Assembly (NCBI GenBank): GCA_017794925.1
Contig: CP051238.1
Span: 3,551,328-3,615,327 of the forward strand
Direction of reading: 5' to 3'
Length of the DNA: 64,000 nucleotides
Origin: Aestuariibacter sp.
GTDB lineage: Bacteria > Pseudomonadota > Gammaproteobacteria > Enterobacterales > Alteromonadaceae
The stretch's first letter is position 1, and each line of letters starts with the position of its first letter. Of the stretch, positions 8,685 through 17,316 are shown one piece after another. Both the position numbers and the translations under genes were made by a program. The notes beneath the pieces are model-generated. The model saw nothing but the letters and a program-made list of their open reading frames with translations. It was not told the origin of the DNA and searched no databases.

Positions 8685-8993
8685 TTATGCCTTCGCGTAC
8701 AGATTCATTTTCTGGGCAAGTTTAAAATCCAATTCACTTAACCCGTCTACATCATGTGTTGTCAGTGCAACCTCTACTTTATTGTATACATTAAACCACT
8801 CGGGATGATGCTTTAGCTTCTCTGCCCAAATAGCCACTTGGGTCATCCAACCGAATGCACCAATGAATCCCTTGAACTTAAAGGTTTTTGTGATTTTGTC
8901 ACCATCAAGCGACCATTGTTCATCCTCGGCCATACCTTCATTTAATGTACTCAGGTTAGCCTCTATTGCTTCTTTGGTTAATTTCATTGTCAT
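8685..8993 (-). CDS. phhB: 4a-hydroxytetrahydrobiopterin dehydratase (pterin-4a-carbinolamine dehydratase)
   Basis: This enzyme dehydrates 4a-hydroxytetrahydrobiopterin, recycling the cofactor of phenylalanine hydroxylase. The 102-residue product has the family core, 'FKGFIGAFGWMTQVA' followed by 'KLKHHPEWFNVYNKVEVALTTHD', with the catalytic histidines in HHPEW. I chose the ATG at 8991-8993 (MTMKLTKEAI) because GAGG precedes it by eight bases; the frame is open upstream to a GTG at 9020 with no good ribosome-binding site. No phenylalanine hydroxylase gene lies next to it, so the biological partner is not shown here. Members of this family also occur in bacteria that use molybdopterin enzymes. 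Enzyme-family assignment is secure. Confidence 0.93.
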   Translation of the reverse strand: MTMKLTKEAIEANLSTLNEGMAEDEQWSLDGDKITKTFKFKGFIGAFGWMTQVAIWAEKLKHHPEWFNVYNKVEVALTTHDVDGLSELDFKLAQKMNLYAKA

Positions 8994-9285
8994 TATTATC
9001 GCCTCTTCTGTTACGGACACAACGCTACGTTACTGAATATTGCCTGTTTTAAAAAGCGTAAGTCACCGACAAGGAGAAGCCAACATGTAAAGGTGCCGTT
9101 GCATTCCGAGCGTATTACTTTCCCTGTGTAAGAATTACAAGCAAAAGTAAATTATCTCCTTAAATTTAAATCAGAAACGTCCTGATAAAAGCAAAAACAA
9201 CTTAATAACAACAAGTTAATTAAATGGAACAATGATTGCTGAAGTCACCGTTAGAACATTTAACGAAGTAAGAGGCTAAACACGA

Positions 9286-10224
9286 ATGGACTTTCCCGGC
9301 ATTGAAACATTTTGGCAACTCATCAACGAAAAGCTGGAGGTGTGGTTAGAATCAGGCATTAAGCACCTGCCCAACCTTGCTGTTGCCGTCATCATAGCCA
9401 TTGCTTTTGGCGTTATTGCGAAAATAATCGGTAAGCTAAGTCATCGTGTGTTTAGCAAAACCTTCGATTCTCAACAAATTGTCAGTTTACTAACGTCTAT
9501 CATTCGTGTCGCAATCGCTACTGCGGGTATTTTTATTGCGCTGGACTTTATTGGGCTGCGAGGCACGGTAACGTCATTGCTTGCTGGCGCGGGTATTGTA
9601 GGGCTGGCCATAGGCTTTGCTTTTCAGGACATTACCGAGAACTTCATAGCAGGCATTGCCATGGGCGTACGTAAGCCCTTTCAGATTGGCGACGTGGTTA
9701 AAGCGGATGGTGTATTTGGTACTGTTGAAGCCATCAATCTTCGCAACACCCATGTCATGACATTTTTTGGTCAACGGGAAATTATCCCAAACAAAATCCT
9801 GTTTAGAAATATCCTGACCAATTACAGTGTGAACGGTAAACGTCGCATTGAAGTACCGGTAGGCATTTCCTATGCAGACGACCCGGAACAAGCCTCGAGT
9901 ATTCTTACCGAGGCGATTAATGGGTTAGATTTTGTCATCGACAAACACGATACCGGTGTATTCGCAGAATCCTTTGGGGACAGCAGTGTAAACCTGTTGG
10001 TTTGGTTCTGGATTGACTATCCGGGTGAACCAGGATTTATGATAGCCCGACACAAAGCCATCGTGACCATTCAGCAAGCGCTGAACGACGCGGATATACT
10101 CATTCCGTTCCCTATTCGTACGCTGGACTTTGGCGCAAAAGGAGGCGAAACCCTGACCCAGGTGATCAAAGAAAGTACTCCTTTTGAAATGAAAAATAAG
10201 GAATCAGGTGATGAACAAGACTAA
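9286..10224 (+). CDS. Small-conductance mechanosensitive channel (MscS family)
   Basis: The 312-residue protein belongs to the MscS family of inner-membrane channels that open under membrane tension and release solutes during hypo-osmotic shock. It has an N-terminal amphipathic segment and three predicted membrane helices (about 25-45, 60-85 and 95-120). The third carries the Gly/Ala-rich pore-lining pattern 'LLAGAGIVGLAIGFAFQD'. The soluble beta domain follows ('GDVVKADGVFGTVEAINLR', 'IPNKILFRNILTNYS') and then the cytoplasmic cage. The length is slightly above the 286 residues of E. coli MscS, with a polar tail. It appears monocistronic. A GAGG sequence lies about 10 bases before the ATG. 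Confidence 0.92.
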   Translation: MDFPGIETFWQLINEKLEVWLESGIKHLPNLAVAVIIAIAFGVIAKIIGKLSHRVFSKTFDSQQIVSLLTSIIRVAIATAGIFIALDFIGLRGTVTSLLAGAGIVGLAIGFAFQDITENFIAGIAMGVRKPFQIGDVVKADGVFGTVEAINLRNTHVMTFFGQREIIPNKILFRNILTNYSVNGKRRIEVPVGISYADDPEQASSILTEAINGLDFVIDKHDTGVFAESFGDSSVNLLVWFWIDYPGEPGFMIARHKAIVTIQQALNDADILIPFPIRTLDFGAKGGETLTQVIKESTPFEMKNKESGDEQD

Positions 10225-10316
10225 CTGGTCGGATGATAGATGAAACTAATGAAAAAATTGATTTCACATTAATACTGCTGATACATTAGGGCGTTCGCGA
10301 TTTAAGGCGCCCTGTT

Positions 10317-11240
10317 ATGAATCTAAATAGAATCGATCTAAACCTTTTCGCCGTGTTTGATGCAATTTACACGGCGGGTAATTTAACAAAAGCAGCTGAT
10401 ATTCTTTGTATCACACAGCCAGCGGTAAGTAATTCGCTATCAAGGTTACGTGAGTTGTTAAACGATCCCCTTTTCGTTCGGACGGGCCACACCATGACGC
10501 CCACTCCCGTTGCACAAAACATTATTGGTCCAGCCAGGCAGGCTCTGGAGCTATTGCGTAAGAGTGTATTGCACAGTCATGACTTTGACCCTTCTATAGC
10601 AGAAAAAACCTTTCAATTTGCCTGCAGGGATCTCATTGAGGCAAGTATACTGCCAAGACTGATTGCCAGACTTGAAGCACAAGCACCTCATATTTCTATC
10701 TCAAACTACGACATAGCGAGAGTAGATGTAACCAATGCAATGGCTAGCGGTCAGTTAGATTTTTACGCTGACAGCGCAACGATTACCGATCCCTATCTAC
10801 AGAAGCGAAAAATAGCGGAAGACCGCTTAGTCGCAGTGGCAAGACCAGGACATCCTGCATTTTCGGGCTCGCTAACCCTGGACACGTTTCTTGAACACGG
10901 GCATATCAAGATTGCACCGAGAAAAGATTTAGACTGTGTCATAGACATAGAGCTTGCGAAACTCGGTTATCAACGCCGGGTCGCTATGCAAAGCCACCAC
11001 TTCTTAACGGTGCCCAGTGTATTGGTTAAAACCAATTTGGTAGCCTGCCTGCCTTACCATCTGGCAAAGCACTATGATTTAGCCGTCGCTGAATTGCCTT
11101 TTACCATGCAGCCAACCAGCTACTACATTTACTGGCACATGAGTGCAGAAGATGACCCTGCCCACAAATGGGTGCGTGAACAGTTATTTAAAGCAGCCGA
11201 ATCTTTTCAGGCTGCGCCACCAAACTCTGAAGCCGCTTAA
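10317..11240 (+). CDS. LysR-family transcriptional regulator
   Basis: A 307-residue LysR-type regulator. The N-terminal winged helix-turn-helix is clear (about 5-65: 'LNLFAVFDAIYTAGNLTKAA', then 'ITQPAVSNSLSRLRELL' as the recognition region). It is followed by a linker helix and a substrate-binding-like effector domain (about 90-300). The pattern 'DPLFVRTGHTMTPTPVAQ' is typical of the NodD/SyrM-like branch. The regulator is not divergently paired with an obvious target: the MscS gene ends about 90 bp upstream in the same direction and the next gene lies 384 bp downstream. Effector and regulon cannot be read from the sequence. Confidence 0.9.
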   Translation: MNLNRIDLNLFAVFDAIYTAGNLTKAADILCITQPAVSNSLSRLRELLNDPLFVRTGHTMTPTPVAQNIIGPARQALELLRKSVLHSHDFDPSIAEKTFQFACRDLIEASILPRLIARLEAQAPHISISNYDIARVDVTNAMASGQLDFYADSATITDPYLQKRKIAEDRLVAVARPGHPAFSGSLTLDTFLEHGHIKIAPRKDLDCVIDIELAKLGYQRRVAMQSHHFLTVPSVLVKTNLVACLPYHLAKHYDLAVAELPFTMQPTSYYIYWHMSAEDDPAHKWVREQLFKAAESFQAAPPNSEAA

Positions 11241-11505
11241 AACCGACTCATGTATAGCCTGCAATAATCGTAAAATCGACAAGCAGGCTACACCCAGTTT
11301 ATATCCATTCTATTTAAATAAAGAAATAATCAAATAAATACAATAAGTTAACTTCATCAATAAAAAACTTTTGAATTTACTTTCACTCTTTACCCAAGAT
11401 TACACCTCGCCTCATACTTTCTTGGCATAAAGATAACCTATTGTTTATAAATAATTATTTTTATAAACAAGCAATAAACCCTATTCAATTATGTATGCAT
11501 TTAAA

Positions 11506-11520
11506 TACCTAAGTATGGTG
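11506..11520 (+). promoter_or_regulatory. Conserved upstream motif of small secreted protein copy 1
   Basis: TACCTAAGTATGGTG lies 105 bp before the ATG at 11625. A near-identical motif, TACCTATGTATGGGG, lies 96 bp before the paralogue at 13597. With the preceding A each contains the inverted repeat ATAC-N4-GTAT. A second shared block (ATTCG, then TTTAAT) follows 15-35 bp later in both. This suggests a common operator or promoter. The rest of the gap 11241-11624 is AT-rich with no gene seen. Confidence 0.5.
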
Positions 11521-11624
11521 CCTGGCATTTATCGATTCGTCATTCCGATGTTTAATTCACTCAACAAAACAAAACAACAAAACTGACTTTAACCATTAAT
11601 ACTGCTAGTAATTAGGAGCTGACC

Positions 11625-12020
11625 ATGTTGAAAATCGTTAAGACTTCTTTAGTTATTGCTACGGCCACTTTAGCGTTTACCGGGACGGCACACGCGAATG
11701 TTGAGGAAGCATTAGCTAACATTTGTAATATCGTAACTGCTGATGACAAAGGTGAACTGCGCAAAAAAATGCGCTCAGTTGAATCTGACTACCGTTTAAA
11801 ACTGCACGACTACTATTCTGGAATTTCGTGTAACGGTCAGAGCTTGATTCGCACCGCAATTGAAAACAACGCTGTTGAAGTAGGCACTTTGTTGGTTAAG
11901 AAAATGCCAAGTAAAGAACTTCAGGAGCCAGAGAAAGATGGAAAAACGCTGCAAGCCTGGATTTCTGAGAATGGACACGACAGCCATGCCATTGCTGCAG
12001 TACTGCAAGGTCGCTTGTAA
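11625..12020 (+). CDS. Small exported protein, DUF3718-like (paralogue 1)
   Basis: The 131-residue protein has a clear signal peptide (MLKIVKTSLVIATATLAFTGTAHA, cleavage about 24). The mature domain contains a conserved 'LANICNIVTADDKGELRKKMR' start, a central 'GISCNGQSLIRTA' and 'VGTLLVKKMP'. Two cysteines, one in each of the first two segments, could form a disulfide in the periplasm. This pattern resembles the DUF3718 family of Shewanella, Vibrio and Alteromonas; I assign that from memory and tentatively. AGGAG precedes the ATG by seven bases. A paralogue with only about 19 differences over the 107 mature residues lies at 13597-13992, beyond a convergent GGDEF gene. The function is unknown. 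Confidence 0.85.
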   Translation: MLKIVKTSLVIATATLAFTGTAHANVEEALANICNIVTADDKGELRKKMRSVESDYRLKLHDYYSGISCNGQSLIRTAIENNAVEVGTLLVKKMPSKELQEPEKDGKTLQAWISENGHDSHAIAAVLQGRL

Positions 12021-12070
12021 GAGCGGCAGACACAATTACATGATAGCCATGTCACCATTTCAACATGGTT

Positions 12071-12127
12071 GCAGGGAGGTTTAGCAGTCCCCTGCATTAA
12101 AAGGCGCCTTTTGGCGCCTTTATTTTT
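12071..12127 (+). terminator. Tandem 3' hairpins and terminator after paralogue 1
   Basis: GCAGGG...CCCTGC (12071-12095) is followed by AAAGGCGCC-TTTT-GGCGCCTTT (12100-12121) and a T-rich tail (TATTTTT). The second hairpin is a strong intrinsic terminator. The same two-hairpin layout with different bases follows paralogue 2 (14037-14087). Confidence 0.8.
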
Positions 12128-12181
12128 ACTCTCTTCATACCGGTCTCATTGAAACCAATATCAGTTTCAGCCGCAATCCCT

Positions 12182-13150
12182 CTAAAAAAATTCAATGTCG
12201 TTATCGATAATTTGTTTGGTACTCTTGTTCATAACCTCAATGCGATTACGCCCATTATTTTTCGCCAGGTAGAGTGCTTCATCAGCAACCTCTATCATGG
12301 TAGGAATAGGCGTCAGTGGATTAATAGAGGTTAATCCAATACTGACCGTAATGTTGCCGGAAGGAAAATTAAACTGCTGTACATTCAACCTGAAGCTATC
12401 CAGCAACAAGAGTGCGGACTGTTCATCTGTTTGATTAATAATCACCACAAATTCCTCTCCCCCGTATCGAAACAGGAAATCGGCGTGACGAAAAGACTTG
12501 CGCATCAGGTTTGCAAAATGAATCAACACCTCATCACCCTGCATGTGGCCGAATTTGTCGTTCACCTGTTTAAAGTGGTCAATGTCCAAAATCGCCATGA
12601 ATGAACTGAGTTCGGAGTGTCTGTCGCTTCGATAAAAATCGAGCACTTGTTCCATCGTAGTGACAAATGTCTGGCGATTATGCAACTTGGTCAACAAATC
12701 CCGCTCTTTCACATCGAACAGATTTATCTGGTGTTCATAAATACTGGCAAGCCCTTTAATGATTTCATAATCAAATTCACTGACCTCACCCTGTATCAAC
12801 ACCAGCTTTTCCGGCGGTTCATCTTTATTCACATAGATACAAATGAAAGCGCTGCCTTCTATGTCGTGTTTTTCGACCCCCGCAGCCCCTTGTCTGTATA
12901 TATAGCGGACAACAGATTGATACTCATCTTTAAAATTTTCATCCAGTGAAAGAGGGAACTTTCTGATCAGCGGCTCTATGTTGCCTCCATCAACAGCACG
13001 TTTGCCCAGGATCTCATAGGACGAGACATCGGCGATATTCTCCATTTCCATCAAAATGGTTATTAGCGCAACGTTTAAGTCGTGAAAGGTTTTGGACTCA
13101 ATCAGGCGCGATGATAATGCAAAAGCAGTCTGTAATTGCTCAAAACTCAT
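12182..13150 (-). CDS. GGDEF-domain protein (probable diguanylate cyclase)
   Basis: The 322-residue protein ends in a GGDEF domain (about 150-310) with an intact active-site signature 'RYGGEEFVVI' and the conserved 'DLLTKLHNRQTF' and 'DIDHFKQVNDKFGH' segments, so it should make cyclic di-GMP from two GTP. The N-terminal ~145 residues are soluble-looking and resemble a GAF-like sensor module, although I cannot identify the ligand. No membrane helix or signal peptide is apparent. I did not see a clear RxxD inhibitory site upstream of GGEEF. It lies between the two paralogous secreted-protein genes, on the opposite strand and convergent with the first. Confidence 0.9.
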   Translation of the reverse strand: MSFEQLQTAFALSSRLIESKTFHDLNVALITILMEMENIADVSSYEILGKRAVDGGNIEPLIRKFPLSLDENFKDEYQSVVRYIYRQGAAGVEKHDIEGSAFICIYVNKDEPPEKLVLIQGEVSEFDYEIIKGLASIYEHQINLFDVKERDLLTKLHNRQTFVTTMEQVLDFYRSDRHSELSSFMAILDIDHFKQVNDKFGHMQGDEVLIHFANLMRKSFRHADFLFRYGGEEFVVIINQTDEQSALLLLDSFRLNVQQFNFPSGNITVSIGLTSINPLTPIPTMIEVADEALYLAKNNGRNRIEVMNKSTKQIIDNDIEFF

Positions 13151-13486
13151 GTGTGATGTCTGTATCTGTACGTCAAGGGATTAAAGAAGGGTTATGATAA
13201 GCATCGTTTAGCATTCGAAAATCGTCAAATGTTGGCGTTAATTTTTCACCAAAAAATCCTTTCCAAATCAAAAAAGCGTAAATTTTCGAAAAAAATACGT
13301 AAAAAACACAAATCAATGATTTTTTTGCAAGTATTAAAATATGTATCAAAGTAGCACTGGCAGGTTTAACAAAAAATTCACAATAAAAATATAACCCACT
13401 GTTTATAAACATTAAAAATCAAAACAACACAAATCATTCAGGCACAATGATGACTAAAATGACGCCTTCAAGCGTATAATTCAATA

Positions 13487-13501
13487 TACCTATGTATGGG
13501 G
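13487..13501 (+). promoter_or_regulatory. Conserved upstream motif of small secreted protein copy 2
   Basis: TACCTATGTATGGGG lies 96 bp before the ATG at 13597 and matches the motif at 11506-11520 with two differences. A second shared block (ATTCG...CC...TTTAAT) follows at 13517-13537. The remaining gap (13151-13596) is very AT-rich and shows no gene. Confidence 0.5.
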
Positions 13502-13596
13502 TCTGCTGTTTTTTCATTCGATTCCAGACGGTTTAATAGACCCATCAAACAAACGAACTGCTACGTAAAAATATAAAATCTAACGAGGAAATAACC

Positions 13597-13992
13597 ATGT
13601 TGAAATTTGCTAAAACTGCTGCCCTGATTGTTACTGCTAGCCTTGGTGTATCTGCTACCGCACACGCTGACGTAAACGAAGCCCTGGCTAACATCTGTAC
13701 TATTGTAAGTGCCGACGATAAAGGTGAACTGCGTAAGAAAATGCGTTCAGTTCAGTCAGACTACCGTCTGAAACTGCATGACTACTACACCGGTATTTCA
13801 TGTAACGGCCAAAGCTTAATTCGCACTGCTATCTCTAACGATGCAGTTGAGGTAGGTACGCTACTGGTTAAGAAAATGCCTAGCCGCGACCTGCAAGAGC
13901 CAGAAAAAGATGGTAAGACTCTGCAAGCCTGGATCAATGACAACGGTTTGCAAGACCACGCTGTTGCGCAGGTATTAACTGAACGCCTGTAA
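13597..13992 (+). CDS. Small exported protein, DUF3718-like (paralogue 2)
   Basis: The 131-residue protein has a signal peptide (MLKFAKTAALIVTASLGVSATAHA, cleavage about 24) and the same mature domain as paralogue 1, including 'DDKGELRKKMRSV', 'GISCNGQSLIRTA', 'VGTLLVKKMPS' and both cysteines. Differences concentrate near the C-terminus. Codon choice looks more biased here (CTG, CGT and GGT preferred) than in copy 1, hinting at higher expression. GAGG lies nine bases before the ATG. Upstream motif and 3' hairpins are shared with copy 1, so the whole transcription unit was duplicated. The function is unknown. Confidence 0.85.
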   Translation: MLKFAKTAALIVTASLGVSATAHADVNEALANICTIVSADDKGELRKKMRSVQSDYRLKLHDYYTGISCNGQSLIRTAISNDAVEVGTLLVKKMPSRDLQEPEKDGKTLQAWINDNGLQDHAVAQVLTERL

Positions 13993-14036
13993 GAATTTCG
14001 TGAAACCATGTGTTCATGACACCAGTCAACATGGTA

Positions 14037-14087
14037 GCAAGGCGGAAACGCCTTGCAGATTAGGCGCCTAGTGCGCCTTTTCTTTTT
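14037..14087 (+). terminator. Tandem 3' hairpins and terminator after paralogue 2
   Basis: GCAAGGCG-GAAA-CGCCTTGC (14037-14056, an 8-bp stem with a GAAA tetraloop) is followed by AGGCGC-CTAGT-GCGCCT (14062-14078) and a T-rich tail. It has the same architecture as after paralogue 1. Confidence 0.8.
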
Positions 14088-14142
14088 AATAACAACAATA
14101 CAGTGATACGTCAGGTATGAGTTTGTATCAATATCGACCTTA

Positions 14143-14170
14143 CGTATTAAAAAAAATACGCATGTATAAT
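14143..14170 (+). promoter_or_regulatory. Probable promoter of the 14238 gene
   Basis: A consensus TATAAT -10 box (14165-14170) preceded by TG lies about 68 bp before the start codon. No clear -35 box is visible at the right spacing. The inverted repeat CGTATT/AATACG (14143-14160) overlaps the spacer and could bind a regulator. Confidence 0.5.
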
Positions 14171-14237
14171 ACGCAAGCTACATTCGCACCGTCAGATCAG
14201 CTTTAATTGCTGTACAGAACATGCGGGGATGTCTGAT

Positions 14238-14507
14238 ATGAAAACCATGATGAAAAATATTACTGCTTTAAGTTTGTTGCTTCTAACACCTTTCGCTGGT
14301 GCTAATGAACAATCAACTAACACGCCTTCCGCGGATCTGAATAACCAGATTCAAGTCGCTAAAAAAGTGCGCCATGACAGTGACGTTTTACCTGTACAGC
14401 AACTGCTGAATCAGGCCCAGTCAAGCCAAACATCGGTATCAAACCATTTTGATACGCTTGTTGAAGCACGTACTCTGCATCTGCCAGCATTGACACAACT
14501 AAGATAA
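14238..14507 (+). CDS. Small exported hypothetical protein
   Basis: The 89-residue product is not recognised. It has a basic N-terminus and hydrophobic core (MKTMMKNITALSLLLLTPFAGA) typical of a signal peptide with cleavage near residue 22. The mature part (~67 residues) is polar, rich in Gln, Ser and Asn, and lacks cysteine. I use the second ATG (14238) because GGGGA lies eight bases before it, whereas the first in-frame ATG (14229) directly abuts that sequence. It is monocistronic, with a hairpin at 14516-14538 downstream. Such small secreted proteins are often lineage-specific. Confidence 0.6.
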   Translation: MKTMMKNITALSLLLLTPFAGANEQSTNTPSADLNNQIQVAKKVRHDSDVLPVQQLLNQAQSSQTSVSNHFDTLVEARTLHLPALTQLR

Positions 14508-14515
14508 TTACTCCC

Positions 14516-14538
14516 AAACGGGCGCAGTTTGCCCGTTT
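14516..14538 (+). terminator. Hairpin after the 14238 gene
   Basis: AAACGGGC-GCAGTTT-GCCCGTTT forms an 8-bp stem 8 nt after the stop codon. The T run is only the TTT of the stem, so termination may be weak. Confidence 0.5.
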
Positions 14539-14665
14539 GCCGTAACCACTCCTCAGCGTTTAGACGAATTCCGTCTCATTTATCACTTTCAAAGACTTCA
14601 TTTGCTATTATTTTGAGTTACACTGCGCCTACTTTGCTGTACCGAGGTAATGACAGGAATTCAAG

Positions 14666-17215
14666 ATGACCAGAGCCCGGCAACTCACTCCCACGCTGTT
14701 GCATAGTATTATTGCAATTGCATCCGTCGCTTCACCCGCTCTTGCACAACCAGAAAGTGCACAGAAACTGGAAGTTATCGAGGTAAGCGCACAAAAACGT
14801 ACGCAAAATCTTCAGGAAGTGCCTGTCGCCGTAACAGCACTGAATGGCACAGTATTGGCCGAAAAAGCTGTATTCGATATTTACGATATCGAACGCAGTG
14901 TACCCACACTATCAGCATTTCAAAGTCAAAGTACCACAAATAGTGCGTTTGCAATTAGAGGCATAGGCACGTCTTCTCAAAACTTTGGTTTTGAATCTTC
15001 AGTTGGTTTATATGTGGATGGCGTATACCGCGCTCGACAAAACTCAGTTATCAATGATTTGGTTGACTTAAGCAGCGTAGAAATTCTTCGTGGTCCACAA
15101 GGCAGTTTGTTCGGAAAGAACACCCCCTCCGGTGCGGTGGTAATAAATACGCAGGCCCCTGACTTTGACAACAGTGGCTTCTTCCAACTGAGTGCGGGCA
15201 ATTACAATATGCTAAACCTCAGTGGAGCCGCGTCGTTTACCGCTATCGAAGACGAACTTGCATTTCGTGTAAGTGGATTTAGTTCACAACGTGATGGGTG
15301 GGTGGAAGATATTAATCATCCCGACGCAGAGCTCAACAACAGAGACCGATCTGGCGTTCGAATACAGGCACTATACACGCCCTCTCAGGCTATTTCTGTC
15401 AGAGTGATTGCCGATTATGCGGAACTTGATGAACGCTGCTGTGCGGCGTTAACGTGGCAAGGCAACGTACAAGCTAACGAAATAGAAGGAAAATTCGGTA
15501 CCGATGCTATTTTATCGTCACCACTGCTAGGCGGTACTATCTTTACCCGTGACCAGTATTTCAATTACCAAACCGCCCTTTCCTTGTCTCCACGCTCCGC
15601 CATGCAGGATAAAGGGTTATCTGCACAGCTTGACTGGCAGCTCACCGATGCCCTTTCATTAGTTTCAGTAACAGCATACCGACAGTTTGACAGCTTTGAT
15701 TTTACTGACACCGATTTTAGTAATGTGAGTTTGCTGTCGACAACAAACGATGCCAAGCAACAAGCGGTATCACAAGAGTTGCGATTGCATTACCAGCAAC
15801 AAGGGTTTAACGCGATAGTTGGCGCGTTTTTCTTCCACCAGTCTTTAGATTTGGCGTTTACCAATCAGATTGGTAGCGATTTCCCAGCCTTCTTTAATTT
15901 TAGTGCCAGTGAATTACAGCCGCTTATCGAGGGCCTGAATACGTTAAGCGCGTTGTCTGGCGGGTTTATTGCTCCTGCTGCTGCCGCTACGCCAGGCGGT
16001 ACAGCGTTTTATCACACAGCGAATCAGGATCAGGATAGCGTGGCTTTGTTTGCACAAACAGACTGGCAATTCTTACCTGAATGGACTCTGACAACCGGCA
16101 TTCGATTTACTCGCGAAGACAAAGCGTTAAAAGGGGCCTATTTTGAGACCGGCCCTGACATCGATGGATTATCGATGAATCCGACCGATATCCCCAATCC
16201 ATTTGCTGCCGGACCAGCGCTTGCTGCTATCGGCGCAGCATTAACAACAGGCAGCCTGCCCGATGCAGCTTCTCTGGCCGCTATTGCGCCATTTCAAAGT
16301 GCGGGCTGGGGATTCTACTTTTTAAATACTGCCTCAGTATTGCCGCGTCCGGCCATGCAGGAGTCACTGTCTTATAACAACGTCAGCGGCACCATTAAGT
16401 TTAGTTATCAACCCAACAGTAACCAGTTGTTCTATGCCTCGTGGGCGAATGGTTTTAAATCCGGAGGAATTAATACCGACCGAATTGCCGCAGGTTTTGA
16501 TCCGGTTTTTGACCCGGAAGAATCCAATGCAATAGAAGTCGGATTAAAACAAGACTTTCCTGAGCAGGATTTGCGCATAAACCTGGCTGTGCATCGCACC
16601 GATATAGACGATTTTCAGGCATCAACCTTTACCGGAACCGGTTTTAACCTGCAAAACGCAGGGACTATTGAAACCAAGGGTCTGGAACTGGATATAACCT
16701 GGCTACCATTGGACAACACCCAACTTACCTTTAATTTTGCCCGTACGCTGGCGAATTTTGATGAGTTTGAAAACGGCACCTGTTGGGTTGCGTACAGTTG
16801 GCATACCGGCATCGACGATCCGGGCCGTCAATCGCCCTCCGATCCCTATTGTTCTCGCGCGGGAGACAGAATTGGGTTTGAACCGCAAACGCGTTATAGC
16901 CTTGGCCTGGAGCACTACGCCGATCTCTTTAACCTGCCTACGACAATACGTGTGGATTACCAGTACACCGGAGACTTATTCCTCGATGACACCAGTGATC
17001 CGTATAAACATGTTGAGGCGTTTGACATCGTAAATGCCAGCTGGATGTGGGAACTGCCCGAATGGCAAAGCCAGATTATTCTGTGGAGTAAGAACCTGTT
17101 TAATACTGAATACGTAGCCAAAAATGGCTTTGACGTGCCTGTGCAAACAGGAAAAATCATGGCTTATCCGGGTATGCCCCGCACCTATGGGGTAACACTG
17201 CGCACGCAGTTTTAA
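14666..17215 (+). CDS. TonB-dependent outer-membrane receptor
   Basis: An 849-residue receptor for energised uptake across the outer membrane. It has a signal peptide ending near residue 27 (ASPALA-QP). A short segment 'LEVIEVSAQKR' acts as the probable TonB-box region. The plug domain follows (about 45-160, with 'RGIGTSSQNFGFESSVGLYVDGVYRAR' split over its core and 'VEILRGPQGSLFGKNTPSGAV'). The rest is a beta-barrel ending in a terminal aromatic (TLRTQF). The plug motifs are typical of the large iron-complex/unknown-substrate class common in Alteromonadales. AGGA precedes the ATG by seven bases. No Fur-like site or transport partner is visible, so the substrate is unknown; nearby hemN is separately oriented for haem synthesis and does not define it. 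Confidence 0.93.
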   Translation: MTRARQLTPTLLHSIIAIASVASPALAQPESAQKLEVIEVSAQKRTQNLQEVPVAVTALNGTVLAEKAVFDIYDIERSVPTLSAFQSQSTTNSAFAIRGIGTSSQNFGFESSVGLYVDGVYRARQNSVINDLVDLSSVEILRGPQGSLFGKNTPSGAVVINTQAPDFDNSGFFQLSAGNYNMLNLSGAASFTAIEDELAFRVSGFSSQRDGWVEDINHPDAELNNRDRSGVRIQALYTPSQAISVRVIADYAELDERCCAALTWQGNVQANEIEGKFGTDAILSSPLLGGTIFTRDQYFNYQTALSLSPRSAMQDKGLSAQLDWQLTDALSLVSVTAYRQFDSFDFTDTDFSNVSLLSTTNDAKQQAVSQELRLHYQQQGFNAIVGAFFFHQSLDLAFTNQIGSDFPAFFNFSASELQPLIEGLNTLSALSGGFIAPAAAATPGGTAFYHTANQDQDSVALFAQTDWQFLPEWTLTTGIRFTREDKALKGAYFETGPDIDGLSMNPTDIPNPFAAGPALAAIGAALTTGSLPDAASLAAIAPFQSAGWGFYFLNTASVLPRPAMQESLSYNNVSGTIKFSYQPNSNQLFYASWANGFKSGGINTDRIAAGFDPVFDPEESNAIEVGLKQDFPEQDLRINLAVHRTDIDDFQASTFTGTGFNLQNAGTIETKGLELDITWLPLDNTQLTFNFARTLANFDEFENGTCWVAYSWHTGIDDPGRQSPSDPYCSRAGDRIGFEPQTRYSLGLEHYADLFNLPTTIRVDYQYTGDLFLDDTSDPYKHVEAFDIVNASWMWELPEWQSQIILWSKNLFNTEYVAKNGFDVPVQTGKIMAYPGMPRTYGVTLRTQF

Positions 17216-17316
17216 GCTTTCCGGTATTTTATTGAACGAGATCAAGGAAGATCTTCTTCAATTCGATAGGCTTGTCTCATTGCCACAATCCCCTTGTAAT
17301 GAGACCTGAGTCAGCC

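Noticed and set aside
13173..13412. Minus-strand 79-codon AT-rich frame
   Set aside because: Composition is that of AT-rich non-coding sequence, with no ribosome-binding site, upstream of the GGDEF gene.
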